This document shows positions 1 to 6,483 of a stretch of 12,111 bases of DNA, in pieces. The stretch is from positions 6,545 through 18,655 of the forward strand of contig DICP01000082.1 in the NCBI GenBank assembly GCA_002417685.1, given 5' to 3'. This DNA comes from Candidatus Mesolinea sp. UBA5823 (GTDB taxonomy: Bacteria; Chloroflexota; Anaerolineae; Anaerolineales; Anaerolineaceae). Below the pieces are notes generated by a model that saw nothing but the letters and a program-made list of their open reading frames with translations, had not been told where the DNA came from and made no database searches. Made by a program: the position numbers and the translations under genes. Numbering within the stretch: position 1 is the stretch's first letter; each line of letters begins with the position of its first letter.

Positions 1-864
1 GACCTGGTGATGGTGCATAAGGAAGACCCAGTTGTGGAGCGCGAGGTGCAGCGCGTCAGCTATGAGATTTCTTTGGATATTCAGCACCACCATCAGTCGT
101 TCTACACCTTCCACCGCCGCCTGCGCCTAAACCCGTGGCTGGGCTATGCCCTTTGCAACCACAATGGCTTTCTTTATGATACCGATCACTGGCTGGAGTT
201 CATCCAAGCTGGCGTCAGCGCGCAGTTTGACACACCTGAGACTGTTTATGCGCGCTCGCAAGCCATCACTGAGCGCGCCCGCCAGCTGTGGTTCGAGCTG
301 GAAGACCCGCAGGAGCTGCCCTTTGAAGTCTGGGCGGACCAATACTTCAAGGCGGTCAATACAGCAGCAAACGGGCTGGCGGTACTTTCTGGGCCGGCGC
401 TGCCTACACGCCGCTTTTTGCTCGCCTTCCCCGAGCGTGCTGAAGCCGCCGGACGAGTGGAGCTCAACGAGGCGCTCTTGCAGCTCCTTAGCAAGGTGCC
501 GTTGACCCAAGAACTTTATGCTCAAGCCAAGCTGGCTTGGCAGCAAGCTTTGCAGACAATCAGCAAACAGCCAGATTGCCCGCCTAACCTAAACTTGGTG
601 CGCAAAGCTTACTATCTCAATGCTTGTGATGCGATGGTAGAAAGCGGCAGCCCTGCAGCTGCCTTCTGGCCGCTCATCGAGACTTGGCGCGAAGCCATCC
701 ACCACCTGGAGGATAAGACCCCACATCAAGCTGCCTGGAAGCAATTCCTGGAAGGCTTGGGCTTGGATGAGAACAGCAAGGCTGAGCAGGTTGCCCGTTT
801 GGATCACTTCCTTGACCAGGTTGAAGATGTACTTACCGATTGGAAGGAAGCTTACGGGCTGTAG
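1..864 (+). CDS. Probable nucleotidyltransferase-fold protein, 3' part (5' end outside window)
   Basis: The reading frame is open from the first base and ends at TAG 862-864, so the gene starts upstream; the GTG at 7 and ATG at 10 are probably internal codons. The first visible residues (Asp-Leu-Val-Met-Val) followed about 25 residues later by a beta-strand-like Ser-Leu-Asp-Ile-Gln resemble the second and third acidic positions of the minimal DNA-polymerase-beta-type nucleotidyltransferase fold. The next stretch (His-Asn-Gly-Phe-Leu-Tyr-Asp near residue 55) resembles the segment after the catalytic core in such proteins. The remaining roughly 200 residues look alpha-helical, with no signal peptide or membrane segment. 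The glycine-serine motif with the first Asp would lie upstream and cannot be seen. The family call is therefore inference and no substrate can be given. It is the only plus-strand gene here and it runs into the origin-like region. Confidence 0.5.
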   Translation, partial: DLVMVHKEDPVVEREVQRVSYEISLDIQHHHQSFYTFHRRLRLNPWLGYALCNHNGFLYDTDHWLEFIQAGVSAQFDTPETVYARSQAITERARQLWFELEDPQELPFEVWADQYFKAVNTAANGLAVLSGPALPTRRFLLAFPERAEAAGRVELNEALLQLLSKVPLTQELYAQAKLAWQQALQTISKQPDCPPNLNLVRKAYYLNACDAMVESGSPAAAFWPLIETWREAIHHLEDKTPHQAAWKQFLEGLGLDENSKAEQVARLDHFLDQVEDVLTDWKEAYGL

Positions 865-893
865 GTCCACTTTTCCCCAAGCCAGCTAAAAAC

Positions 894-943
894 TGTGGAT
901 AAGTGCCGTCTTTCTGTGGATAACTGTGCAGATGTGTGGATAA
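894..943 (-). promoter_or_regulatory. Three perfect DnaA boxes, same strand, helically phased
   Basis: TGTGGATAA (complement of TTATCCACA) occurs at 894-902, 915-923 and 935-943. Start-to-start spacing is 21 and 20 bp, close to two helical turns, so bound DnaA would lie on one DNA face. A fourth copy with one mismatch (TCTGGATAA) follows at 990-998. Confidence 0.85.
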
Positions 944-1165
944 CTCGGTCAAAACTCATCATTTTTGTGGGGAATTCAACGTTAAAAACTCTGGATAAAA
1001 ACACCGCTTTTGTACATCTTCTTGTTATTGAAGAAAAATTTTCGTCTTTTCGTGCAGCTCTCCACAAACGCGTGTGGAAACTTTTTGCAGCCTTATTTCC
1101 TGAATGTGGGGAGCATCCTGCTCTCATGGCGGTATATATTTAAGCCTTAGGCAATGCAAGTAAGG

Positions 1166-1174
1166 TTATCCACA
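1166..1174 (+). promoter_or_regulatory. Perfect DnaA box next to the unwinding tract
   Basis: TTATCCACA is exact on the plus strand, opposite in orientation to the left cluster. It is followed by a weaker overlapping match (ATATCCCCA, 1174-1182) and a short spacer before the trinucleotide tract. This is the expected place for the box that loads DnaA onto the melting strand. Confidence 0.85.
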
Positions 1175-1186
1175 TATCCCCAAGCT

Positions 1187-1204
1187 CTACTGCTTTTACT
1201 ACTT
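1187..1204 (+). promoter_or_regulatory. DnaA-trio-like trinucleotide tract
   Basis: The plus strand reads CTA CTG CTT TTA CTA CTT. Read 3' to 5' on the complement these are GAT, GAC, GAA, AAT, GAT, GAA, and five of six fit the published DnaA-trio consensus (G or A, then A, then T or A). The tract starts 13 bp after the perfect box at 1166-1174 and runs directly into AT-rich DNA, as in the Bacillus origin. The function is inferred from layout. Confidence 0.6.
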
Positions 1205-1245
1205 AATTAATAACAACAAGAATCAAGGATATTAAACACAATGTA
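1203..1245. other. AT-rich candidate DNA-unwinding element
   Basis: This segment is strikingly AT-rich against the GC-rich backbone, with TTAATTAATAA and further A/T runs, and lies just past the trinucleotide tract. It is the most easily melted part of the region. No promoter or hairpin is evident in it. Confidence 0.5.
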
Positions 1246-1275
1246 AACCCCCCGAAACAAAATCTTGAGGCAAGG

Positions 1276-1908
1276 CTATAAGGTGATTTCGGTTTTACCC
1301 ATTAGGCGATCTTGCACCAACTGCACCACTTGTGCAATATGGGCTTCACGCGCAACCAAGTTTAGATTGTCGCTCGGGATAATCAAGACTGGGCATTGGG
1401 TAAAGGAGTTAATCCACTCCTCGTAAAGCTTATTGAGGCTCGCGAGGTATTCACGCGGAATGCTGGCTTCAAAGCCCCGCCCGCGTGAGGCTATGCGGCC
1501 CAGCAAGGTATCCACCGAGGCTCTCAGGTAAACCACCAAATTCGGCAGCGGCAGCAGGGCTATGAGGATTTGATACAGGTCCTGGTAGACGCCATAATCC
1601 CGCGGGCTGATCAGGTTTTGCAGATAGAGGTTGCGGGCAAAAATCTCTGCATCCTCGTATACGCTGCGATCTTGCACCACCGAGCCTTCAGCCTCCAGTA
1701 GCTGTTTGTGAATGCGCAGCCGGCGGGTCAGGAAGTAAAGCTGGGAGTGAAACGCCCAGCTGCGCATATCGCTGTAAAAATCTTCCAAGTAAGGATTATC
1801 GTTGACCGGCTCGAAAAAGGGTTGGAAGCCCAGCCGCTCGCTGAGCAGCTGCACCAAGGTTGATTTGCCTGCGCCAATATTCCCGGCAACGACGATAAAT
1901 TTATCCAT
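1276..1908 (-). CDS. Deoxynucleoside kinase (dNK family)
   Basis: This cytoplasmic salvage enzyme family transfers phosphate from ATP to the 5'-hydroxyl of a deoxynucleoside. The 210-residue protein is full length for bacterial dNK-family enzymes. Visible are the P-loop Gly-Asn-Ile-Gly-Ala-Gly-Lys-Ser at residues 9-16, Glu33-Pro34 (the usual substrate-side Glu), the Asp80-Arg81-Ser82 motif followed by an acidic helix, and an Arg-rich lid (Arg138, Arg142, Arg144) after the Leu-Arg-Ala-Ser strand at 128-131. These are hallmarks of the deoxyadenosine/deoxyguanosine kinase group (PF01712), but sequence alone does not fix which base is used. The ATG at 1908 sits just before the first strand of the fold, although no strong Shine-Dalgarno is seen. 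It lies beside the origin-like region and is transcribed toward it. Confidence 0.92.
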   Translation of the reverse strand: MDKFIVVAGNIGAGKSTLVQLLSERLGFQPFFEPVNDNPYLEDFYSDMRSWAFHSQLYFLTRRLRIHKQLLEAEGSVVQDRSVYEDAEIFARNLYLQNLISPRDYGVYQDLYQILIALLPLPNLVVYLRASVDTLLGRIASRGRGFEASIPREYLASLNKLYEEWINSFTQCPVLIIPSDNLNLVAREAHIAQVVQLVQDRLMGKTEITL

Positions 1909-1939
1909 AGCAAATTATGCTCAATCAGAATTACTTAGC

Positions 1940-1968
1940 ATTATAGACGTTTTATGCGTTCAGCTAAC
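1940..1968 (-). promoter_or_regulatory. Possible promoter of the deoxynucleoside kinase gene
   Basis: On the minus strand a perfect TATAAT (1945-1940) lies about 30 bp upstream of the kinase ATG, which would give a short leader. The -35 match 17 bp further upstream (GTTAGC, 1968-1963) is poor and falls within the last codons of the Rrf2-type gene. Confidence 0.4.
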
Positions 1969-2409
1969 CGGCTGACTGCTCAGCCCCAAGCCGACCTTTC
2001 CTGTATTTGCCAGCAAATCCTGCAAACTGACCGCTTTCATCTTGGCAATGAGAGCATTTTGGGTTTCTTCCCAAAAGGAGCGGTACGGGCAGTTGGGCGA
2101 AAGCGGGCACGTATCCGGGTCTGCAATGCAGTCAATCAGCGTAACGGGTCCATCGATGGTAGTGACAACGTCATAGATGGAGATTTCTGCTGCGGGTTTA
2201 GCAAGCATCACCCCGCCGCGAGCGCCGCGCCGTGTGCGGATTAAGCCCGCATTGACCAGTTGAGAGTTGATTCTGGAGAGAAAAATGCGCGAGATTTGCA
2301 TTTCCTCTGCGATTGTATTGGAGGGAATCAGCTGGCTTTCGGCATATATGGCAATATAAAGCATTGACCGCAGCGCGTAGTCAGCCTGATTGGTAATTTG
2401 CATAGACAT
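1960..2409 (-). CDS. Rrf2-family transcriptional regulator with Fe-S-type cysteines
   Basis: This is a 149-residue Rrf2-family (IscR/NsrR/RirA-like) DNA-binding protein. The N-terminal winged helix-turn-helix shows the family signature Tyr-Ala-Leu-Arg at 11-14, a recognition region around 33-52, and the wing with Arg-Gly-Ala-Arg-Gly-Gly at 61-66. The effector region carries Cys94, Cys101 and Cys107 (spacings of 6 and 5), the three-cysteine arrangement that holds an iron-sulfur cluster in IscR, NsrR and RirA. It is therefore likely to respond to iron, redox state, Fe-S status or nitric oxide; which one cannot be told. The ATG at 2409 is supported by GGAGGA at 2420-2415, five bases upstream. 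A second in-frame ATG (residue 3) is possible. No Fe-S assembly genes lie beside it, so the targets are unknown apart from probable self-control. Confidence 0.9.
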   Translation of the reverse strand: MSMQITNQADYALRSMLYIAIYAESQLIPSNTIAEEMQISRIFLSRINSQLVNAGLIRTRRGARGGVMLAKPAAEISIYDVVTTIDGPVTLIDCIADPDTCPLSPNCPYRSFWEETQNALIAKMKAVSLQDLLANTGKVGLGLSSQPVS

Positions 2410-2414
2410 TGTGC

Positions 2415-2420
2415 TCCTCC
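2415..2420 (-). promoter_or_regulatory. Strong Shine-Dalgarno of the Rrf2-type gene
   Basis: Minus-strand GGAGGA lies 5 bases before the ATG at 2409 and favours that start over the ATG two codons later. Confidence 0.75.
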
Positions 2421-2427
2421 TTTTCTA

Positions 2428-2441
2428 TATTGTCGAGAATA
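2428..2441. promoter_or_regulatory. Candidate operator of the Rrf2-type regulator
   Basis: TATTGTCGAGAATA is a 14-bp palindrome with one mismatched pair around a TCGA centre. It lies 19 bp upstream of the regulator's ATG and just ahead of its ribosome binding site, where a self-repression site would be expected. The assignment is positional inference. Confidence 0.4.
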
Positions 2442-2487
2442 ATTTCTTGATTTGTGAGGGCTTAATCAATTGTTAACGTATCTATAT

Positions 2488-4830
2488 TTATTTTACACCA
2501 TTTATCCAAATATTGTAACCATCGGAAGTGGTTTCCACCCAGGTATAGTCACTTGCTAGAACAATAGCTCCCGCGTTGGAAGCTAAGTTTGGTGCTTCGA
2601 GGGGCAGCGCAGCTGTGAGCAGAGTCAATTGTGCAGCGGAGGCTGGCGGCATTTTCGGACCGATGAACACGCTCGTCGGATTATCTCTGGCGGAAGCAGC
2701 AGTGCTATAGTTGATTAGCGCATGGAATTTTGCTTGGTCAATTTGCACCGCCGCCAAAGATTCCTCGCCAAAAGTGAAGGCAAGCTGTGCACTGCCCAGG
2801 TTAAGTTGGTCTGTGGGTTGCAAGCGCTGCTGCGGCACCTGCGCCTGCTGGAAGGCAGCATAGATTCTGCGCGTGGTCTGAATACGTTCTGGATCGCAGC
2901 CCCAATAGACCTTGCCGAGTGTGAAGCTTTGCGTTAACCCAAACAAGCCTGAGACGTCTGCTTTACCACAAGAAGGAATGATCAGCGCATCGAGCTCCCG
3001 GCTGAAGGGCGGCAAAGCTGTGCCTAACTGCTGAGCCAGCGTGCTCGCTTCAAGCGACCCCCCTACAAGCACAAAGCGCCCGCCGCCGGTTCGCAGGAGG
3101 ACGACCGGCTTCTCAGCGCCAGAGAGTACACGCACGTGCAGCTTGCCATCCGGTGCATTAGCAGCCGCAGACCAAACCAAAATGCACGCGCAAGCCAATA
3201 CGAGGATCGGCACCGCCGGCCGCAGGGTGAAATTTCGCACTTTGGGCTTGCCCGGCAGCGTGAGCGCCAGAATAAGGGCGTAAAAAGCCAGCACCCAAAA
3301 GAAGCTGAAACGCGGCAGCTGCCAGCTGGCAGGCGCTAAGCTCGCCAGCCAAGTGACCATGCGGTTGGTATAGGCAGCAAAGGGCCAAGCCAACCATGCC
3401 AGCGCTCGCCCTAGCAACGGCGCGAGTAAGCCGGCAACCATGGCAACCAAGCCCAAAACCATCACCGCCGGCTGGGCAGGTAAGATAAGAGGATTAGCAA
3501 TCAAAAAGAGCGCTGAGATTTGGCGGAAGTGAAAAGCAATCAACGGCAAAGCAAAGATCTGCGCTGCCAGCGTTACCAAGAAATATTCGCCGAGCGCTCC
3601 GCTCAGGCGCTTGGCAGCTTCCTCGCCCAGCCTGCCTTCTAAAAAGCGCTGCAGGCGGGCTTGCAGAGGGCTGGCAAAAAGCGCTAAACCCAGCGTTGCT
3701 GCCGCCGAAAGCTGAAAGCCTACATCCCAGGGTAGATGCGGATTGAAAAGCATCATCAGCAGTACGCTTAAGCCCAAGCTGTTGAGCGCATTACCGTGCC
3801 GGCGGATGGAAGCGCCCATAATGCTGAAAGAGCCCATGATAGCCGCGCGCACCACGGAAGCACTCGCGCCAACCAAAATAGTGTAGAGCGTCAGCACGAG
3901 GATGGCGAGCAGCCCGCCGCGCCAACTGCCCAGCCGGCGGGTGCACAGCGCCGTCACCAAACTGGCAAGGATGACCATATTGAAGCCAGAGATGGCAATA
4001 ATATGCGCCGTGCCGGTGAGGGCGTAAGCCTCTTCCAGCTCCGGCGAGAGCCCGCTCTCATCGCCGAGTAAGATGCCGCGCAATAAGGCGCTTTCCGGCT
4101 CCGGGAAGATCTGGCTAAGGACCTCCAAGCTGCGTTCGCGCAGACGGTAGATCGCCGCACGCAAAGGGCTGCCCTGCTCCTGGGCAAGCACGCGCACTTG
4201 GGCAAACTGAGCGGAAGAATAAATCCCCTGGTGAAAAAGATACTCGCGATAAGAGAAGGCGCTGCCCTCGGAGGGCGTCTCGAGATTGCCGCGGATGGAG
4301 AGCAAATCACCATAGGTGTAAGGGCTGCCAGCGGGTACCTGCAGCAGGATGCGCCCGCGCACTTCGTCGGGAAACGCAGGAGCAGGGTCCGAGCTGATCG
4401 GTGTGAGCGACTTTACGCGCACCGTCAGGCTGAGCGTATCCCCGTGCGCTTCAGGCGGCGCATCAACCACGCCAGTCAGTTCGACCGCGCCGCGCTCGTT
4501 GTAGTATCCGACCCAAGCTGGATTTTCCTGCGGCAGGGAAAGCTGATAGAGTAGCGCGGTGAGGCAAATAGCAGCAGCGACGGCAGCCAGTGGCAGCTTC
4601 CTTTGTACCAAGAGGCGCGAGCGCCGGCTGGCTTGCCAGATGAGCGCGAGGAGGCTTACGCCTAGCAGCCCTGCCCAAGCGCCCCACGGCAAGCGAAGGG
4701 CATCAGCTGCCAGCGCGCCCACGAGCGCTGCCAAGCCTAACCAGAAGAAAGGCATGAACGCGGGGATATGCACTTGGGTCGTGTCCGGCTGGGGGTGAGG
4801 AGCAGTTGAGATTACTTCGGGTGAGGGCAT
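2488..4830 (-). CDS. comEC: ComEC/Rec2-family DNA-uptake channel with degenerate C-terminal domain
   Basis: ComEC is the inner-membrane channel that takes single-stranded DNA into the cell in natural transformation. The 780-residue length is usual. Membrane helices lie near residues 26-45, 50-66 and 79-97. A soluble region at about 105-215 corresponds to DUF4131. The Competence domain (about 240-525) contains the signature Ala-His-Ile-Ile-Ala-Ile-Ser-Gly at 275-282 and many hydrophobic helices. The last 220 residues sit where most ComEC proteins carry a metallo-beta-lactamase domain, but the expected HxHxDH stretch reads Ser620-Cys-Gly-Lys-Ala-Asp625 and no histidine ligands remain, so this domain should be unable to bind metals. 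The ATG at 4830 has no clear Shine-Dalgarno; the Met at residue 26, just before the first helix, is an alternative. The next gene upstream in the backbone is cinA, now separated by the AT-rich block. Confidence 0.9.
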   Translation of the reverse strand: MPSPEVISTAPHPQPDTTQVHIPAFMPFFWLGLAALVGALAADALRLPWGAWAGLLGVSLLALIWQASRRSRLLVQRKLPLAAVAAAICLTALLYQLSLPQENPAWVGYYNERGAVELTGVVDAPPEAHGDTLSLTVRVKSLTPISSDPAPAFPDEVRGRILLQVPAGSPYTYGDLLSIRGNLETPSEGSAFSYREYLFHQGIYSSAQFAQVRVLAQEQGSPLRAAIYRLRERSLEVLSQIFPEPESALLRGILLGDESGLSPELEEAYALTGTAHIIAISGFNMVILASLVTALCTRRLGSWRGGLLAILVLTLYTILVGASASVVRAAIMGSFSIMGASIRRHGNALNSLGLSVLLMMLFNPHLPWDVGFQLSAAATLGLALFASPLQARLQRFLEGRLGEEAAKRLSGALGEYFLVTLAAQIFALPLIAFHFRQISALFLIANPLILPAQPAVMVLGLVAMVAGLLAPLLGRALAWLAWPFAAYTNRMVTWLASLAPASWQLPRFSFFWVLAFYALILALTLPGKPKVRNFTLRPAVPILVLACACILVWSAAANAPDGKLHVRVLSGAEKPVVLLRTGGGRFVLVGGSLEASTLAQQLGTALPPFSRELDALIIPSCGKADVSGLFGLTQSFTLGKVYWGCDPERIQTTRRIYAAFQQAQVPQQRLQPTDQLNLGSAQLAFTFGEESLAAVQIDQAKFHALINYSTAASARDNPTSVFIGPKMPPASAAQLTLLTAALPLEAPNLASNAGAIVLASDYTWVETTSDGYNIWINGVK

Positions 4831-5019
4831 GAGCTGACTCTGAAAAGAACAAGAGTAATGGTATGAATTTTAAACTAAAATAGACTATTTTGGGAAGAAT
4901 AATAAGATGAAATATGATGATCAAAATTTTAGGGTTTTAATGGTAAGAGTATAATGAAAAAATGTCTAAGAATCTATAAACCAGCTTGTTTTTATCAAGA
5001 AAACACAAGGTAAAAATCA
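4831..5019. other. AT-rich junction between comEC and the PTS operon
   Basis: Base composition changes abruptly here from GC-rich comEC to AT-rich DNA. I see no gene, tRNA or recombinase remnant, and no clear direct repeat shared with the other edge (11504-11733). Any promoter for comEC must lie here or further upstream, but I could not define a convincing -35/-10 pair. Confidence 0.5.
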
Positions 5020-5030
5020 CTAAGGTGATT
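5012..5030 (-). terminator. Weak candidate terminator of the PTS operon
   Basis: On the minus strand AATCAC-CTTA-GTGATT forms a 6-bp stem with a 4-base loop, followed by a run of T (5016-5012, partly within the stem). It overlaps the EIIA stop codon. The stem is AT-rich and short, so efficiency is doubtful. Confidence 0.35.
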
Positions 5031-5466
5031 GAATTAAATCCATGACTTCTTTTGAAGATTGTGCATCACTGACTTTTTCTATCCATTTATCTATGGATAG
5101 CAATTCAGCCAATTGGGATAAAGCAATAATATGGTCTGTTTCATTCTTAGCTGATAACGCGATGATGACACGAACTGGATCGTTATCTGGATTTCCAAAA
5201 TTTATAGGCTCTGCAAATGTGATCATAGCCATTCCTGTTCCTAAACAACCATCTTCTGGCCTAGCATGTGGCATGGCAAATCCTGGGGCTAGGACTATAT
5301 AAGGACCATATTCTTCAGCGACTTTAATCATCGCATTGATATAGCGTTCTTCTACTAAATTACTTTCGACTAATAATTGACCTACTTTTACAATCGCATC
5401 ACGCCAATCTCTAACACACTCATTAAGCTTTATTCGATTGACATCAAAAAGCTCTGATAATAACAT
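5020..5466 (-). CDS. PTS EIIA component, fructose/mannitol/ascorbate type (PTS_EIIA_2)
   Basis: This soluble phosphocarrier receives phosphate from HPr and passes it to EIIB. The 148 residues match a stand-alone EIIA of the UlaC/SgcA type. The active-site segment Pro61-Gly-Phe-Ala-Met-Pro-His67-Ala-Arg fits the family's phospho-histidine motif, with His67 as the phosphorylated residue. The N-terminal segment with paired Val and Leu after a Trp-Arg-Asp-Ala-Ile stretch is also typical. The ATG at 5466 has AAAGGA a few bases upstream. It is the last gene of the operon, 58 bases after the phosphotriesterase-family gene. EIIB and EIIC lie upstream in the same operon, completing the permease; EI and HPr are not in the window and must be encoded elsewhere. 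Confidence 0.93.
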   Translation of the reverse strand: MLLSELFDVNRIKLNECVRDWRDAIVKVGQLLVESNLVEERYINAMIKVAEEYGPYIVLAPGFAMPHARPEDGCLGTGMAMITFAEPINFGNPDNDPVRVIIALSAKNETDHIIALSQLAELLSIDKWIEKVSDAQSSKEVMDLIQSP

Positions 5467-5524
5467 TTTATTCCTTTAAATTTGTGAACATTATTTTAGA
5501 TATATAAATTTGCATATTATTCAG

Positions 5525-6481
5525 TTATTCTATGAATGAAAATTGCCTTCGAGGATTATATATGAGCAATTTATTGATATCATCTTGTTTAATTCCTGCT
5601 TCTTGAAGCTTTGGAACGAAAATGGATATGATGTAATTATGCCCATATCCTCCACCATATTGAGGCCACATAGAGGCCCTTCCGTTGTCTCCGCCTAATA
5701 CGATATTGTCTGCAAATCCAGCGTCACACATTTTTTTTATGAGGTTAACAATCACACTATCAGGCCAATACTTTATTCTTGAAGGGCCATCATAACCGAG
5801 GGTCACACCTAAAGAAGCCATTGTTTTATGATATTGAAGATCTGGGTTGCGATCGACATGGCCAAGAATGACATGAGCAGGATCGGCGCCATATTTTTTT
5901 AATAAATCAATTACTTCTAAACCCATTGTCCCTCTTTCAGTATGAGTCGATATAGGTGCCCCTGTTTCTATTGATGCGATACAAGCAGCTTCTATTGCTT
6001 TCATTTCCATTGGTTTTATACAGTTATAATGAGTTGCAAATTTTATTACTCCCGCCTTGGCACTACTTCTATTTACCAAGGGGCCATTGTAATTATTTAT
6101 TTCAATTCCCAGTTCGATTTCTGCGATGATTAAATCAGCAATTTGGTTCACACTATATTTGTTTACCCAATGTTCTGGGTCATAATAGATAGCTCGCTGA
6201 AATCCAGTACAGGCTACAATATGGATTCCTGATTGTATAGAAATTTGTTTTAACATTTCTATTTGCCGGCCGCAATCGATTGGGTTCATGTCCACCAACA
6301 TACTGCCACCAACTGACTTATAAGATAGCATCGCATCTATTGCATAATTGACATTATCAAGGCGCAGATCTTTATCCGCCTTTTCTTCTCCGCCACCTAT
6401 AGTTATTAAATGATCATGATAATCTACGATTCCAATTGAATCTGATGGCACCTTACCTAATACTGTTTGTATACAAGCCAT
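5525..6481 (-). CDS. Phosphotriesterase-family metal hydrolase, probable phospho-sugar lactonase
   Basis: This is an amidohydrolase-superfamily TIM-barrel enzyme of the phosphotriesterase (PF02126, COG1735) family. All expected metal ligands are visible: His22-Asp-His24, Lys147 (the carboxylated bridging lysine, in Val-Ile-Lys-Phe), His180 (Ser-Thr-His-Thr-Glu-Arg-Gly-Thr), His208 (Gly-His-Val-Asp-Arg-Asn) and catalytic Asp265 (Gly-Gly-Asp-Asn). The 318-residue length is usual and there is no signal peptide, so it should act in the cytoplasm. COG1735 members from PTS-linked loci in Gram-positive bacteria have been shown to hydrolyse phosphorylated sugar lactones; with a PTS here, that role is more likely than organophosphate hydrolysis. 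The ATG lies two bases after the stop of the preceding BtpA-type gene, suggesting translational coupling. The exact lactone is unknown. Confidence 0.9.
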   Translation of the reverse strand: MACIQTVLGKVPSDSIGIVDYHDHLITIGGGEEKADKDLRLDNVNYAIDAMLSYKSVGGSMLVDMNPIDCGRQIEMLKQISIQSGIHIVACTGFQRAIYYDPEHWVNKYSVNQIADLIIAEIELGIEINNYNGPLVNRSSAKAGVIKFATHYNCIKPMEMKAIEAACIASIETGAPISTHTERGTMGLEVIDLLKKYGADPAHVILGHVDRNPDLQYHKTMASLGVTLGYDGPSRIKYWPDSVIVNLIKKMCDAGFADNIVLGGDNGRASMWPQYGGGYGHNYIISIFVPKLQEAGIKQDDINKLLIYNPRRQFSFIE

Positions 6482-6483
6482 AA

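Larger units (their letters stand above)
865..1260. other. Candidate chromosomal replication origin (oriC)
   Basis: This 400-bp stretch has no credible gene. It contains four exact copies of the DnaA box TTATCCACA: complement strand at 894-902, 915-923 and 935-943, plus strand at 1166-1174. Near-matches lie at 990-998 (one mismatch), 871-879, 966-974 and 1174-1182 (two mismatches each). Right of the plus-strand box come a short less AT-rich spacer, a trinucleotide-phased tract (1187-1204) and an AT-rich segment. This order (box, spacer, DnaA-trio, AT-rich DNA) matches the basal unwinding system described for Bacillus subtilis oriC. Random sequence would not be expected to give four exact 9-mers in 300 bp. 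dnaA itself is not in the window, which is common outside Firmicutes and Actinobacteria. Alternatives are a DnaA-titration site or an integrated-plasmid origin. Confidence 0.72.

Noticed and set aside
852..1143. Overlapping ORFs of 82 and 91 codons on opposite strands in the origin-like region
   Set aside because: They cover the DnaA boxes, have no recognisable domain, and their residue patterns follow from the repeated box sequence.
2722..4798. Several open frames antisense to or out of frame with comEC
   Set aside because: They are expected in GC-rich coding DNA; none has a recognisable domain or ribosome binding site, while the comEC frame is clearly coding throughout.
5079..5100. 8-bp perfect inverted repeat (CTATCCAT / ATGGATAG) near the 3' end of the EIIA gene
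   Set aside because: It is short, AT-rich, inside coding sequence and not followed by a T-run on the transcribed strand; it is likely chance.
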